From: JAEUTH01 sp044230205
Lineage (GTDB): Bacteria > Bacteroidota > Bacteroidia > AKYH767-A > OLB10
Length of the DNA: 64,000 nt
Direction of reading: 5' to 3'
Assembly (NCBI GenBank): GCA_044230205.1
Contig: JBGARN010000003.1
Location: 1-64,000, forward strand
The position numbers were made by a program, and so were the translations under genes. The stretch's first letter is position 1. Every line of letters begins with the position of its first letter. Positions 16,826 to 24,695 of the stretch are shown in pieces. The notes beneath the pieces are model-generated. The model had not been told where the DNA came from. It made no database searches and worked only from the letters and a program-made list of their open reading frames with translations.

Positions 16826-16887
16826 ATCAGCACATCAGCACATCGATGAATCAGCACATCAGCACATCGATAAATCAGCACATCATA
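16826..16887. repeat. 24-nt tandem repeat (ATCAGCACATC units)
   Basis: Two complete units and one partial unit of a 24-nt repeat built from ATCAGCACATC followed by AGCACATCGAT. The array ends 4 nt before the ATG of the GH3-family gene, so it forms that gene's whole immediate 5' region, including where a ribosome binding site would be. Confidence 0.8.
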
Positions 16888-16891
16888 AATT

Positions 16892-18412
16892 ATGGCCATT
16901 ATTAATTCTTTCTTCTCATGGATAATGAAAAAGCGAATTCACCAGATTGAGCTTTTTGTTAAATATCCGCTTGATGTGCAGGAAGAATTATTGCGTAAAC
17001 TAATTACTGCAGCCAGGCAAACAGAGTTTGGTCGGCTTCATGATTTTGCAGCAGTAAACAATGCCGAAGCATTCAGACAGCGAGTGCCGGTGCAGGATTA
17101 CGAAACCCTTAAGCCTTACATAAAACGCTTAATGCTTGGTGAACAAAACTTATTGTGGCCAAGTGATGTTAAATGGTTTGCCAAATCATCAGGTACCACT
17201 TCTGATAAAAGCAAATTTATTCCTGTTACACAGGAAAGTATGGAGGATTGCCATTTTAAAGGCGGCAAGGATTTGCTTTCTATATACTTCAATAATAATC
17301 CTGAGTCCAATTTATTCAGCGGCAAATTTTTATCACTTGGCGGTTCGCATCAAATCAATTCCTTCAGCAACGAATCATTTTATGGCGATCTTTCTGCCAT
17401 CATCATGCAAAACCTTCCGTTTTGGATTCAGCTGTTCCGCACACCTGAGCTTTCAATTGCGTTGATGGATGAATGGGAAGAGAAAATAAAAAAAATGGCC
17501 GACATTACCATACGCGAAGATGTAACCAACATAAGCGGTGTGCCTTCATGGACGCTGGTTTTACTAAAATACATTCTGCAAATTACCGGTAAAAAGTACA
17601 TTACTGAAATATGGCCCAATCTTGAATTATTTGTTCATGGTGCAGTTAGCTTTGTTCCTTACCGAGAGCAATTCAGGCACCTGATACCAAAAGATAACAT
17701 GCATTATCTTGAAACATACAATGCATCGGAAGGATTTTTCGGAATACAGGATCAAACATCATCAGATGAACTGCTGCTGATGCTTGATTACGGAATTTAT
17801 TATGAGTTTATTGAAGAAAATCATTTGGGATTTGATGGAGCAAATGCCATTTCGCTGGGCGATGTTAAAACCAATAAGAACTATGCCATGCTTATTTCAA
17901 CCAATGGTGGTTTATGGCGGTATATGATTGGCGATACGGTTACGTTTACTTCAACAGATCCGTACAGGATAAAAATTACAGGGCGTACTGCCCACTTTAT
18001 CAATGCATTTGGCGAAGAAATGATTATTGAAAATGCCGAAAGGGCAATAGCTGCTGCCTGCCATCGCACAGATGCAGTGGTGCGTGATTATACTGCTGCA
18101 CCTGTTTACTTCAGCGAAAATGAAAATGGTGCACATGAATGGTTAATTGAATTTGAAAAACAACCGAACAGCATGGGTGAGTTTGTTTATTATCTCGACC
18201 AGAAATTAAAAGAGCTGAATTCTGATTATGAAGCCAAGCGCTATCACGATAAAGTATTGCGGTTGCCAATTGTGCGCAACATGCCATCCTATACTTTTTA
18301 TAACTGGCTTAAGTCAAAAGATAAACTGGGCGGACAGCATAAAGTGCCCCGCTTATCTAATCACAGGAGGATTGTTGAAGAAATTCTCACACAATTAAAT
18401 GTACAGGCATGA
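16892..18412 (+). CDS. GH3-family acyl-adenylating (acyl-amido synthetase-like) protein
   Basis: A 506-residue protein of the GH3 superfamily. Plant members form amide links between acyl acids (auxin, jasmonate) and amino acids through an acyl-adenylate. The ATP-binding motif SSGTTSDKSKFIP starts at residue 99. Further family blocks are GKFLSLGGSHQ, LFVHGAVSFVPYREQF, YNASEGFFGIQ, GDVKTNKNYAMLISTNGGLW and RYMIGDTVTFTS, with the C-terminal GGQHKVPRLSNHR. Bacteroidota commonly carry one homologue of unknown substrate. Its stop overlaps the next start (ATGA), indicating translational coupling with the propeller protein. Confidence 0.92.
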   Translation: MAIINSFFSWIMKKRIHQIELFVKYPLDVQEELLRKLITAARQTEFGRLHDFAAVNNAEAFRQRVPVQDYETLKPYIKRLMLGEQNLLWPSDVKWFAKSSGTTSDKSKFIPVTQESMEDCHFKGGKDLLSIYFNNNPESNLFSGKFLSLGGSHQINSFSNESFYGDLSAIIMQNLPFWIQLFRTPELSIALMDEWEEKIKKMADITIREDVTNISGVPSWTLVLLKYILQITGKKYITEIWPNLELFVHGAVSFVPYREQFRHLIPKDNMHYLETYNASEGFFGIQDQTSSDELLLMLDYGIYYEFIEENHLGFDGANAISLGDVKTNKNYAMLISTNGGLWRYMIGDTVTFTSTDPYRIKITGRTAHFINAFGEEMIIENAERAIAAACHRTDAVVRDYTAAPVYFSENENGAHEWLIEFEKQPNSMGEFVYYLDQKLKELNSDYEAKRYHDKVLRLPIVRNMPSYTFYNWLKSKDKLGGQHKVPRLSNHRRIVEEILTQLNVQA

Positions 18413-19254
18413 TCACAGTCAATCGTCATTGCGAGGAACGAAGCAATCTTTCTTTTTTTATAAAAGTTCAGATTTGCTTTTACTTTCTTTTTACTTCACT
18501 TTCCATTGCACAAACACAAAAAGTTACACTGATTAAAACCATTGATACCAAAGGCAAATTTTTTACAACAGATAAGCTGGGTAATGTGTACATCATCGAA
18601 AAGAGTGAGATAAAAAAATATAACGAGAATGGTGATTTACAACAAACCTATAATTACAAAGACTTAGGTGCTATCAATTATCTTGATGCTACTGATCCGT
18701 TTAAAGTAATGCTGTTTCAGCCCGAGTTTCTGAAAATTCGCACGCTCGACTCGCGTTTAAATTTAATTGGCGAGCTGGATCTTAATTACCAGCATGATCT
18801 TGGTTTACCGCGGCTGGCCTGCGTTACCGATGACGGCAACTTATGGATTTACGATCAACAAAATCAGCGATTGGTTAAGATTGATCAGAAGGGGAATAAG
18901 CTGCTTGCCGGCAACTCGTTAAGTCAAACATTAAATCAAAGTACATTAAATCCCAAAAGTTTGGTTGCTACAGATACCTGGTTACTGATGCGCAATGTTG
19001 ATTCAACTATTTATGTGTTTGATAAATTCGGAAATTACTTTCGCAGTGTGCAGGTGAATTGCGATGAAAACTTCCAGGCCAGGGGCAACCTGGTTTTATA
19101 TTTGAATGCACAGATCATCTACAGCAGGGATGTAACCAATGGTTTTGAAAAAAAGCTGGAACTGCCCGAATTAAAAGGCGCACAGGTGGTGCGGATGGAG
19201 CAGAACAGGTTGTACTTGAAAAAAGAAGATAAGCTTGAAATTTATTCCTTCTGA
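18409..19254 (+). CDS. Putative exported propeller-like protein with repeat element in its N-terminus
   Basis: A 281-residue protein. A hydrophobic segment (residues about 15-34, ending SLSIAQ) looks like a signal peptide. The rest has propeller-type strands (DKLGNVYIIEKSEIKKYNEN, VTDDGNLWIYDQQNQRLVKI), suggesting a six- or seven-bladed NHL-like fold. Residues 6-13 (RHCEERSN) are encoded by a dispersed repeat (18424-18451) that also occurs at 46952. The element sits between the start codon and the signal peptide core. ATG at 18409 overlaps the GH3 stop (ATGA). No downstream ATG would preserve the signal peptide. Function unknown. Confidence 0.75.
   Translation: MITVNRHCEERSNLSFFIKVQICFYFLFTSLSIAQTQKVTLIKTIDTKGKFFTTDKLGNVYIIEKSEIKKYNENGDLQQTYNYKDLGAINYLDATDPFKVMLFQPEFLKIRTLDSRLNLIGELDLNYQHDLGLPRLACVTDDGNLWIYDQQNQRLVKIDQKGNKLLAGNSLSQTLNQSTLNPKSLVATDTWLLMRNVDSTIYVFDKFGNYFRSVQVNCDENFQARGNLVLYLNAQIIYSRDVTNGFEKKLELPELKGAQVVRMEQNRLYLKKEDKLEIYSF
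18424..18451. repeat. Dispersed GTCATTGCGAGG element, copy 1
   Basis: About 28 nt (CGTCATTGCGAGG, then AACGAAGCAATCTTT), identical to 46952-46979. This class of element is seen in many bacterial genomes. Here it encodes HCEERSNL in frame at the N-terminus of the 18409-19254 protein. Confidence 0.85.
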
Positions 19255-19282
19255 AAAAATATTCTTATTGTCAATAGCTGTA

Positions 19283-19307
19283 AATAGCGCAAGCATTTGC
19301 TTGTGCT
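19283..19307 (+). repeat. REP-like palindrome, copy 1
   Basis: 25 nt, AATAGCGCAAGCA then TTTGCTTGTGCT. The arms GCGCAAGCA/TGCTTGTGC pair with one fixed mismatch (wobble in one strand). First of two direct copies upstream of the RAYT. Confidence 0.85.
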
Positions 19308-19370
19308 TTAATGCGAAAGAATAGTTATTTAGAATTACTCAGCTAAATAAAAAATGAGTAGGAAACTTCA

Positions 19371-19395
19371 AATAGCGCAAGCATTTGCTTGTGCT
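19371..19395 (+). repeat. REP-like palindrome, copy 2
   Basis: Identical 25 nt to 19283-19307 and in the same orientation, 46 nt before the RAYT start. Confidence 0.85.
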
Positions 19396-19440
19396 ATAAT
19401 GCGAGCGAATAATTTTTTTTAGAATTGCTGAGCTAAAAAA

Positions 19441-19989
19441 ATGAGTAGGAAATATAAATTCAGAGATAACGACAAATTATACTTTGTAAGTTTTGCTGTG
19501 ATACACTGGATTGATTTATTTATCCGGAGGGTATATAAGGATATCTTAATTGACAGCATGAAATATTGTATGGATAAAAAGGATTTAGATTTATATGCCT
19601 ATTGCATTATGACCAGTCATGTACATTTAATTATTGGCAGTCGCGGCAATAAGCTGGAAAATATAATGCGCGATTTTAAAAGATTTACATCAACAAAGTT
19701 GAAGCAAGCAATAAAAGAGCATCCCAGTGAAAGCAGAAAAGTGTGGCTAGTGTGGATGATGGAAAGAGCAGGAAGAAAGAATGGTAATAACAATGATTTT
19801 CAGTTATGGCAGCAGCACAATCACCCGATTGTTTTAGACAGTAACCACTTGTTGCAGCAAAAACTTGACTATATACATAATAACCCCGTTAAGGAAGGAT
19901 TTGTTGAACAGCCACAGGATTATTTATACTCAAGTGCAAAAAATTATTGTGGAGAATTAGGGCTTATAGATTTAATTTTAATTGAGTAA
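19441..19989 (+). mobile_element. REP-associated tyrosine transposase (RAYT, Y1 family)
   Basis: A 182-residue HUH/Y1 single-strand endonuclease of the TnpA-REP type. The HUH motif is visible as SHVHLII (residues about 59-65, after YCIMT), and DYIHNNPVKEGFVEQPQDYL, the family's C-terminal signature, follows. The catalytic Tyr is probably in YIHNNPV. Two identical 25-nt palindromes precede it in one orientation and two follow it inverted (20001, 20122). This is the expected substrate arrangement for RAYTs, which are domesticated and spread REP sequences. The gene looks intact. Confidence 0.9.
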
Positions 19990-20000
19990 GTCGTGGATGA

Positions 20001-20025
20001 AGCACAAGCAAATGCTTGCGCTATT
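20001..20025 (-). repeat. REP-like palindrome, copy 3 (inverted)
   Basis: Reverse complement of the 19283 palindrome, identical over 25 nt, 11 nt after the RAYT stop. Confidence 0.85.
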
Positions 20026-20121
20026 GCGTGCTTTCTAAACCTCAAAAAATGATAACAATCAAAAATGATTCATTGCATGTCCTGTCATCGGGGATCTCCC
20101 GTTATTTACCAGGTTGGGTTC

Positions 20122-20146
20122 AGCACAAGCAAATGCTTGCGCTATT
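20122..20146 (-). repeat. REP-like palindrome, copy 4 (inverted)
   Basis: Second inverted copy, identical over 25 nt. The interval to copy 3 holds a sequence (20043-20090) that resembles one at 15541-15590. No gene was found in 19990-20288. Confidence 0.85.
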
Positions 20147-20288
20147 AAGAGTATGATCATAGCTGTAAATTGATTTTTAAGAATTCTTTAAATAATGTTC
20201 AAAAGAAAATGTTCGCTTTTCAGAATCTTTGCGTTTAATTCGTAAAAATTTTTGAAATCCTAATTTTCGTTAATCTCATTTTGTTCTC

Positions 20289-20909
20289 ATGGGAATGCAT
20301 ATAGCAATTGCCGGTAATATCGGTTCCGGTAAAACAACACTTACCACTTTACTTGCAAAGAATTTTAAATGGGAACCGCACTTCGAAGCGGTGGACAATA
20401 ATCCTTACCTGGTAGATTTTTATGAAGATATGCAGCGGTGGTCTTTTAACCTGCAGGTGTATTTTCTCAACTCGCGTTTCAGGCAGGTGGTGCAATTTCA
20501 GAAAAATACAAAAACGGTTATCCAGGATCGTACTATTTATGAAGACGCATACATATTTGCTCCCAACCTGCATGCCATGGGTTTAATGACCAGCCGCGAT
20601 TTTCAGAATTACCAGGAATTGTTTCAATTAATGGCTAGTTTTATAAAGCCTCCTGATTTGATGATCTATCTTCGGGGCAGTGTACCTGCTTTGGTTAACC
20701 AGATTCAGAAACGCGGACGCACTTATGAAGATAACATACGCCTTGATTATCTTAAGCGTTTGAACGAACGTTATGAAGCATGGATTTCTGAATACGACCT
20801 GGGAAAGCTGCTTATTATTGATATTGATGAAATTAATTTTGCCGATAACCAGGAAGATCTTGGAGCAATCGTTAACAAAATTAATGCTGAGTTACACGGA
20901 TTGTTTTAA
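20289..20909 (+). CDS. Deoxynucleoside kinase (dNK family)
   Basis: Phosphorylates deoxynucleosides for salvage. The 206-residue product has the P-loop GNIGSGKTTL at residues 9-18, the substrate-site segment HFEAVDNNPYLVDFYEDMQR, the DRTIYEDAYIFA motif (the family's [DE]RS site), and the LID region QIQKRGRTYEDNIRLDYL. Bacteroidota homologues are usually annotated as deoxyadenosine/deoxyguanosine kinases; the exact specificity is not visible here. ATGs at 20289 and 20295 are both possible; the second starts MHIAIAGNIG. Monocistronic. Confidence 0.93.
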   Translation: MGMHIAIAGNIGSGKTTLTTLLAKNFKWEPHFEAVDNNPYLVDFYEDMQRWSFNLQVYFLNSRFRQVVQFQKNTKTVIQDRTIYEDAYIFAPNLHAMGLMTSRDFQNYQELFQLMASFIKPPDLMIYLRGSVPALVNQIQKRGRTYEDNIRLDYLKRLNERYEAWISEYDLGKLLIIDIDEINFADNQEDLGAIVNKINAELHGLF

Positions 20910-20978
20910 TATTCAGATCAGCTCCTTTTCACCTAAGAAATCCATTTCTGGCCGTATTAATGATTAGTTGAAGATGGC

Positions 20979-21359
20979 TTAAAGCCTCCCGCTAAAATAA
21001 TTTCGGGTAACCACTTTTTGCAACTCACGTTGAATTACTAATTCACTTAGTGCTTCTGAAGTTTTGATATTTCTGGCACCTGCCTTTGCCACTGCATCTT
21101 CCACTTTCTGCTCATTCACATCTATCCTGTAAAGTACTTCCATAAGTTTTTCTGAATTTGTGTTAAGCAGCTTTTCTATTTCAGGAGCTATCTGCCTGTA
21201 GAGTTCGTTATAGGCATTTTCTTCATGGCCTGAAAATTTAATTACCATTCCATACCATTCAAAATCTTTTATGATTTGCTGAGCAGTTTGATTAATTAAA
21301 TCTACCCGCCTGTAATAAGCCTGCAGATCGCTTTCGGTGAATGACGGAAGATGTGACAT
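20979..21359 (-). CDS. Conserved hypothetical protein, alpha-helical
   Basis: A 126-residue soluble protein, MSHLPSFTESDLQAYYRRVD at the N-terminus, rich in charged helices and with no signal peptide or membrane segment. The middle (HEENAYNELYRQIAPEIEKL) and the C-terminus (SELVIQRELQKVVTRNYFSG) look like a helical bundle. Codon usage resembles that of its neighbours. I do not recognise a family. It converges on the deoxynucleoside kinase with a 69-nt gap. Confidence 0.7.
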   Translation of the reverse strand: MSHLPSFTESDLQAYYRRVDLINQTAQQIIKDFEWYGMVIKFSGHEENAYNELYRQIAPEIEKLLNTNSEKLMEVLYRIDVNEQKVEDAVAKAGARNIKTSEALSELVIQRELQKVVTRNYFSGRL

Positions 21360-21575
21360 GATGCAAATATTGTTAACGTGGTCTTAAAGATACCAGATTA
21401 AGTGCTTATTTAAATTTCTTATTAGGATAGTTTTATTGCCAGGCAACACCCCTGACTGCCTGCTAACTCTAATGGGAGTCTTCGTGCGTTTGCACCCTTC
21501 AGGGTGAGGGGTGAGTGTGGCCTGTTATTCATCTTTGAGAAAATTAAGGACGTTCAAAATATGTTGTATCAGCTG

Positions 21576-22457
21576 CTATTTATACACAACAATTTTTTCC
21601 TGGCAGATTACCTGCTCATCAACTTTAATAACAAGCACATACATACCGGCAGCCAATTCAGCCACATTAACTGTTGCAGGATAGTATGTAGTTAAAATAC
21701 GTTGCTGCAGCAGCAATTTTCCTTCAGTATTATATAATTTTAAATCAGGTGTGGCTACAAAATCTTCTTTGAATTTAACTGTAAACGATTTGTTTGCCGG
21801 ATTCGGATACACCTTTACAACGCCAGGTTGAATTTCATTAACCGATGTAATTAAATTATCAAAACTAAGGTTATCAATATACAATACCGAATTGCCATGC
21901 GGCACAGGTGCATCATTGTCATAACATGCCGAAATCATAATTCTTGCACTGTCAGCATCAGTGTATGTACTGAAGATTATTTGAAGCGATGTCCATGAAG
22001 GGGCTGCTGCTGCTGTTTTAAAATAACCGCCTGATACATCCACTCCATTTTTGTAAATCCTGATGTGAATTTCAAAAGTATCATTACCCTGTGGTAAAAA
22101 TTTATAATATCCCCACAATGATTGCGGGTGACCGGTAATTGCAAACACCGGAAAATTATTGCCGTTAAAATCACCTGTCCATGTAATTCCGTAAGCAGTC
22201 CATGCCGGTAATAATGATATATTATTTTCAAGACGTATGGAATAATTACCTGTTGAAGCCGGAAAGTGATCTGTTGATCGGGTTACAGGAAAAAACGTTC
22301 CGGCACTGCCAGGGTCATTTGGAGTCCACCATCCTTCAGGATTGATATGATTTCCTGAGTTATACCAGTTTTCAAAACCATTATTCGGAATTTGTGCTGC
22401 CCCTTTAAAACTAATAATCAGCAAAGTTGCGAATACTATCCAATTTAAATTTTTCAT
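21576..22457 (-). CDS. Secreted T9SS cargo protein
   Basis: A protein of about 293 residues with signal peptide MKNLNWIVFATLLIISFKGA (cleaved after AQ). A jelly-roll/carbohydrate-binding-like domain follows (IPNNGFENWYNSGNHINPEG, TGNYSIRLENN, YIDNLSFDN). The last 75 residues are a type-A T9SS sorting domain (VYPNPANKSFTVKFKEDF ... AELAAGMYVLVIKVDEQVIC). The start chosen (22457) is the second ATG, 4 codons inside the longest frame, because it begins a clean signal peptide. No catalytic motif seen. Single-gene unit. Confidence 0.85.
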   Translation of the reverse strand: MKNLNWIVFATLLIISFKGAAQIPNNGFENWYNSGNHINPEGWWTPNDPGSAGTFFPVTRSTDHFPASTGNYSIRLENNISLLPAWTAYGITWTGDFNGNNFPVFAITGHPQSLWGYYKFLPQGNDTFEIHIRIYKNGVDVSGGYFKTAAAAPSWTSLQIIFSTYTDADSARIMISACYDNDAPVPHGNSVLYIDNLSFDNLITSVNEIQPGVVKVYPNPANKSFTVKFKEDFVATPDLKLYNTEGKLLLQQRILTTYYPATVNVAELAAGMYVLVIKVDEQVICQEKIVVYK

Positions 22458-22670
22458 AGAACAGAGCATTTTAAAATTTGCTTTCTATTGCTCTATGTAA
22501 ATTTGAAAAGCATTATTGAATAATGCTATGACAGCAATCAATACTTATTGAATTATTTAATGCTGTTGTAATGGCTAAACTTCAATGCATCGGGTGTTGC
22601 ATTACACAATTACTGTTTAAGAATGTTAGTTGTTATAGCTGTCAATCAGAAAATAATGGTTGTGATTACT

Positions 22671-23003
22671 TCACTTCTCATTATTCTTCTTTGATTCAAT
22701 AAGGTAGCTTATCAGCAAGCCAAGACCACCACCAATGCCAATAAGGCTGAAATAAATGGCTTCCTCATGCTGTACATTCTGAAATGAATAATTGTGCAGC
22801 AACCAGGCAAGAAATAAGCCCAGGCCGCAACCCATCAGTAGTAAGCCAAATTTAAGCGCACCAAACGGATTGTTTTTACGCATTGGAAGTGTTACGCCAC
22901 GTTCAATCATGGCCATGTTTTCTTTATTAGTCAGGTAGCGCAATCCGAAAACCATTGCAAAGGCTCCAAGGAAAATAAAAATAGGAATTAATTCACCAAT
23001 CAT
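22671..23003 (-). CDS. Small membrane protein, DUF6249-like
   Basis: A 110-residue protein with three hydrophobic segments (residues about 5-22, 48-68 and 82-102) and the loop TNKENMAMIERGVTLPMRKN between the first two. That loop and the topology match the DUF6249 group of small membrane proteins, which in Bacteroidota are often encoded next to ECF sigma factors. Here the divergent neighbour is exactly such a sigma factor (23343). Function unknown; a role as accessory to envelope stress signalling is inference from position only. Confidence 0.75.
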   Translation of the reverse strand: MIGELIPIFIFLGAFAMVFGLRYLTNKENMAMIERGVTLPMRKNNPFGALKFGLLLMGCGLGLFLAWLLHNYSFQNVQHEEAIYFSLIGIGGGLGLLISYLIESKKNNEK

Positions 23004-23140
23004 AGTATTAAGTATTAAATGTTAAAGATTCAATTTATTGGGTATTTGAAACTATGACTACAGGTTTTCAAACGAGGTTACAGGTTGATGAAAAAAAAAT
23101 CTTACAGGGGGTAATGAGCAAAGGGTGCTAAGTCACGCTA

Positions 23141-23199
23141 ACGAAGGTCAGCATCTATCGGTAGAGGCACGCAAAATCAGTTTAGATGCTGACCTTCGT
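23141..23199. repeat. 17-bp perfect inverted repeat
   Basis: ACGAAGGTCAGCATCTA (23141-23157) and its exact complement (23183-23199) with a 25-nt loop. It lies in the intergenic region (23004-23342) between the DUF6249-like gene and the ECF sigma gene. The rest of that region shows nothing recognisable. Confidence 0.8.
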
Positions 23200-23342
23200 C
23201 CGCATGACCTTTACCAACTTAAAGCCTTTGCCATATATCCATATGCCAGTTTATCCGAATTTCATAATACCCTAATACTCCCATTGCAAAATTTCTAAAT
23301 TAAGTGTAACCTTAACATAAAAACCTGCATCTTACATACAGT

Positions 23343-23924
23343 ATGCAACCCAAAGCTTCGGACAGTGAACTGATACAGTCAGTTTTAAAAGGTAACCGCA
23401 GCGCTTATGCCGATCTGATCAAACGGCACCAGCGTTATGTGTTTACGCTGGCTTTAAGGTTTGTGAAGAACAGGGAAGAAGCTGAAGAAATTGCACAGGA
23501 TGTATTCGTAAAGGCGTTCAAAGCATTGAAAGACTTCCAGGGTACTGCCAAATTCTCTACATGGCTATATCGAATCACTTTCAATACTGCGATGGTTTAC
23601 AACCGAAAGAAAAGGCTGGATATGGTTTCTGTGGATGATGAAGGCTTCGGAAACAGTGCTGCAAATGAAATTGCAACCGATGGCGATGATGGTTTTGAAA
23701 ATAAATCGAAAGCTGTTTATCTGAACAAAGCCATAAATTCATTAGCTGAAGATGATGCAACTGTTATAACTTTGTTTTATCAGAATGAACAATCGCTTGA
23801 AGAAATTGCAGAAATAATGAATATAGAACCTAACAATGCAAAAGTAAAATTGCATCGCGCCAGGTTAAGGTTAAAACAAAAATTAGAAGTACTATTAAAA
23901 GAAGAGGTAAAAGAACTTCTTTAG
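23343..23924 (+). CDS. RNA polymerase ECF-type sigma factor
   Basis: Directs RNA polymerase to an alternative set of promoters. The 193-residue product has the sigma-70 region 2 (YADLIKRHQRYVFTLALRFV, KNREEAEEIAQDVFVKAFKA, then FSTWLYRITFNTAMVYNRKK), a linker of about 45 acidic residues, and region 4 (ATVITLFYQNEQSLEEIAEI, NNAKVKLHRARLRLKQKLEV). Length is typical. The gene following it 80 nt downstream encodes a small membrane protein with the layout of an anti-sigma factor, so the two probably act as a pair. Confidence 0.95.
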   Translation: MQPKASDSELIQSVLKGNRSAYADLIKRHQRYVFTLALRFVKNREEAEEIAQDVFVKAFKALKDFQGTAKFSTWLYRITFNTAMVYNRKKRLDMVSVDDEGFGNSAANEIATDGDDGFENKSKAVYLNKAINSLAEDDATVITLFYQNEQSLEEIAEIMNIEPNNAKVKLHRARLRLKQKLEVLLKEEVKELL

Positions 23925-23953
23925 CAAATCGTAAATTGAGTCACGCTTAGCGA

Positions 23954-23977
23954 ACCTTGCCTGACGTAAGGCAGGGT
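23954..23977. repeat. Hairpin in the sigma/anti-sigma gap
   Basis: ACCTTGCCT (23954-23962), 6-nt loop, AGGCAGGGT (23969-23977), paired with one wobble. It is preceded by AGTCACGCTTAGCGAA, similar to AGTCACGCTAACGAA at 23131, so both may belong to one intergenic repeat family. Confidence 0.6.
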
Positions 23978-24004
23978 CGAAGGACGTAAATTGTAAATCA
24001 AAAA

Positions 24005-24490
24005 ATGGAAGAGCAAATCTGGAATTACATTGACGGAACCTGCACAGAACAGGAAAGAAAAGATTTTGAAAAATTGCTTGCAACAGATGCTGCTGTCAGG
24101 AAAAAGTATGATGAACTTTTGCAGGCACACCAGTTGATTTCATCTGCCGAATTGGAAGAGCCTTCTATGCGTTTTACCATGAATGTGATGGATGCAATTA
24201 ATGCCGCTGTTCCTGTAACTCCACTTAAAACCACGGTTGACCTGCGTATAATCAAATCTATCGGATTTTTCTTTGTCGGAACATTAGGTGCACTATTGAT
24301 TTATGTTTTAATGCAAACACAATGGAGTTATTCATCTTCACCCATCAACTGGAATTTAGATTTCGATTTTTCAAAAATAATTTCCCCGGCCATCATTAAT
24401 ATTTTCATCATGATGAATGTGGTGCTTGGTTTGCTTTTATTGGATAAATTCCTGCACTGGAAAAAGATGGAGAAAAAGTATTCGCGGTGA
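24005..24490 (+). CDS. Putative anti-sigma factor, membrane-anchored
   Basis: A 161-residue protein. The N-terminal 60 residues (MEEQIWNYIDGTCTEQERKD, FEKLLATDAAVRKKYDELLQ) are the helical motif seen in many Bacteroidota anti-sigma factors without the zinc-binding His/Cys signature. Two hydrophobic segments follow (SIGFFFVGTLGALLIYVLM; IINIFIMMNVVLGLLLL) with a short periplasmic loop between. It follows the ECF sigma gene directly. The role is inferred from topology and position. Confidence 0.75.
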   Translation: MEEQIWNYIDGTCTEQERKDFEKLLATDAAVRKKYDELLQAHQLISSAELEEPSMRFTMNVMDAINAAVPVTPLKTTVDLRIIKSIGFFFVGTLGALLIYVLMQTQWSYSSSPINWNLDFDFSKIISPAIINIFIMMNVVLGLLLLDKFLHWKKMEKKYSR

Positions 24491-24695
24491 TATGCTCCTG
24501 TCAACAGCGTCATTGTGCTTTTGGTCGGTCTTTTTTTCACCAACCAAATGCACAAAATTGTAGCAAGCTATAAGCTATGTCTTTTCTCAATTTTTGCAAT
24601 TACCGTCAATCATAAAACAGCTGGTTAAAAGATTGCTAATCTGCCTTAAATGTCAGGTCATTTTCTATTTTCGTTCGCTCAAATCCAAAAATTTT

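Larger units (their letters stand above)
19282..19452. repeat. Tandem duplication of the RAYT upstream region
   Basis: Two copies of about 84 nt (19282-19365 and 19370-19452). Each has a 25-nt palindrome (AATAGCGCAAGCA...TTGTGCT), an AT-rich spacer with AGAATT(A/G)CT(C/G)AGCTAAA, and the RAYT start ATGAGTAGGAAA. In the first copy that start opens a frame of only 22 codons (19354-19422). In the second it opens the real gene. Confidence 0.85.

Noticed and set aside
16826..16887. CRISPR-like array
   Set aside because: The units are adjacent without unique spacers and occur only about 2.5 times; it is a simple tandem repeat.
19354..19422. 22-codon frame starting with the same ATGAGTAGGAAA as the RAYT
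   Set aside because: It exists only because the leader is duplicated and contains the palindrome; not a gene.
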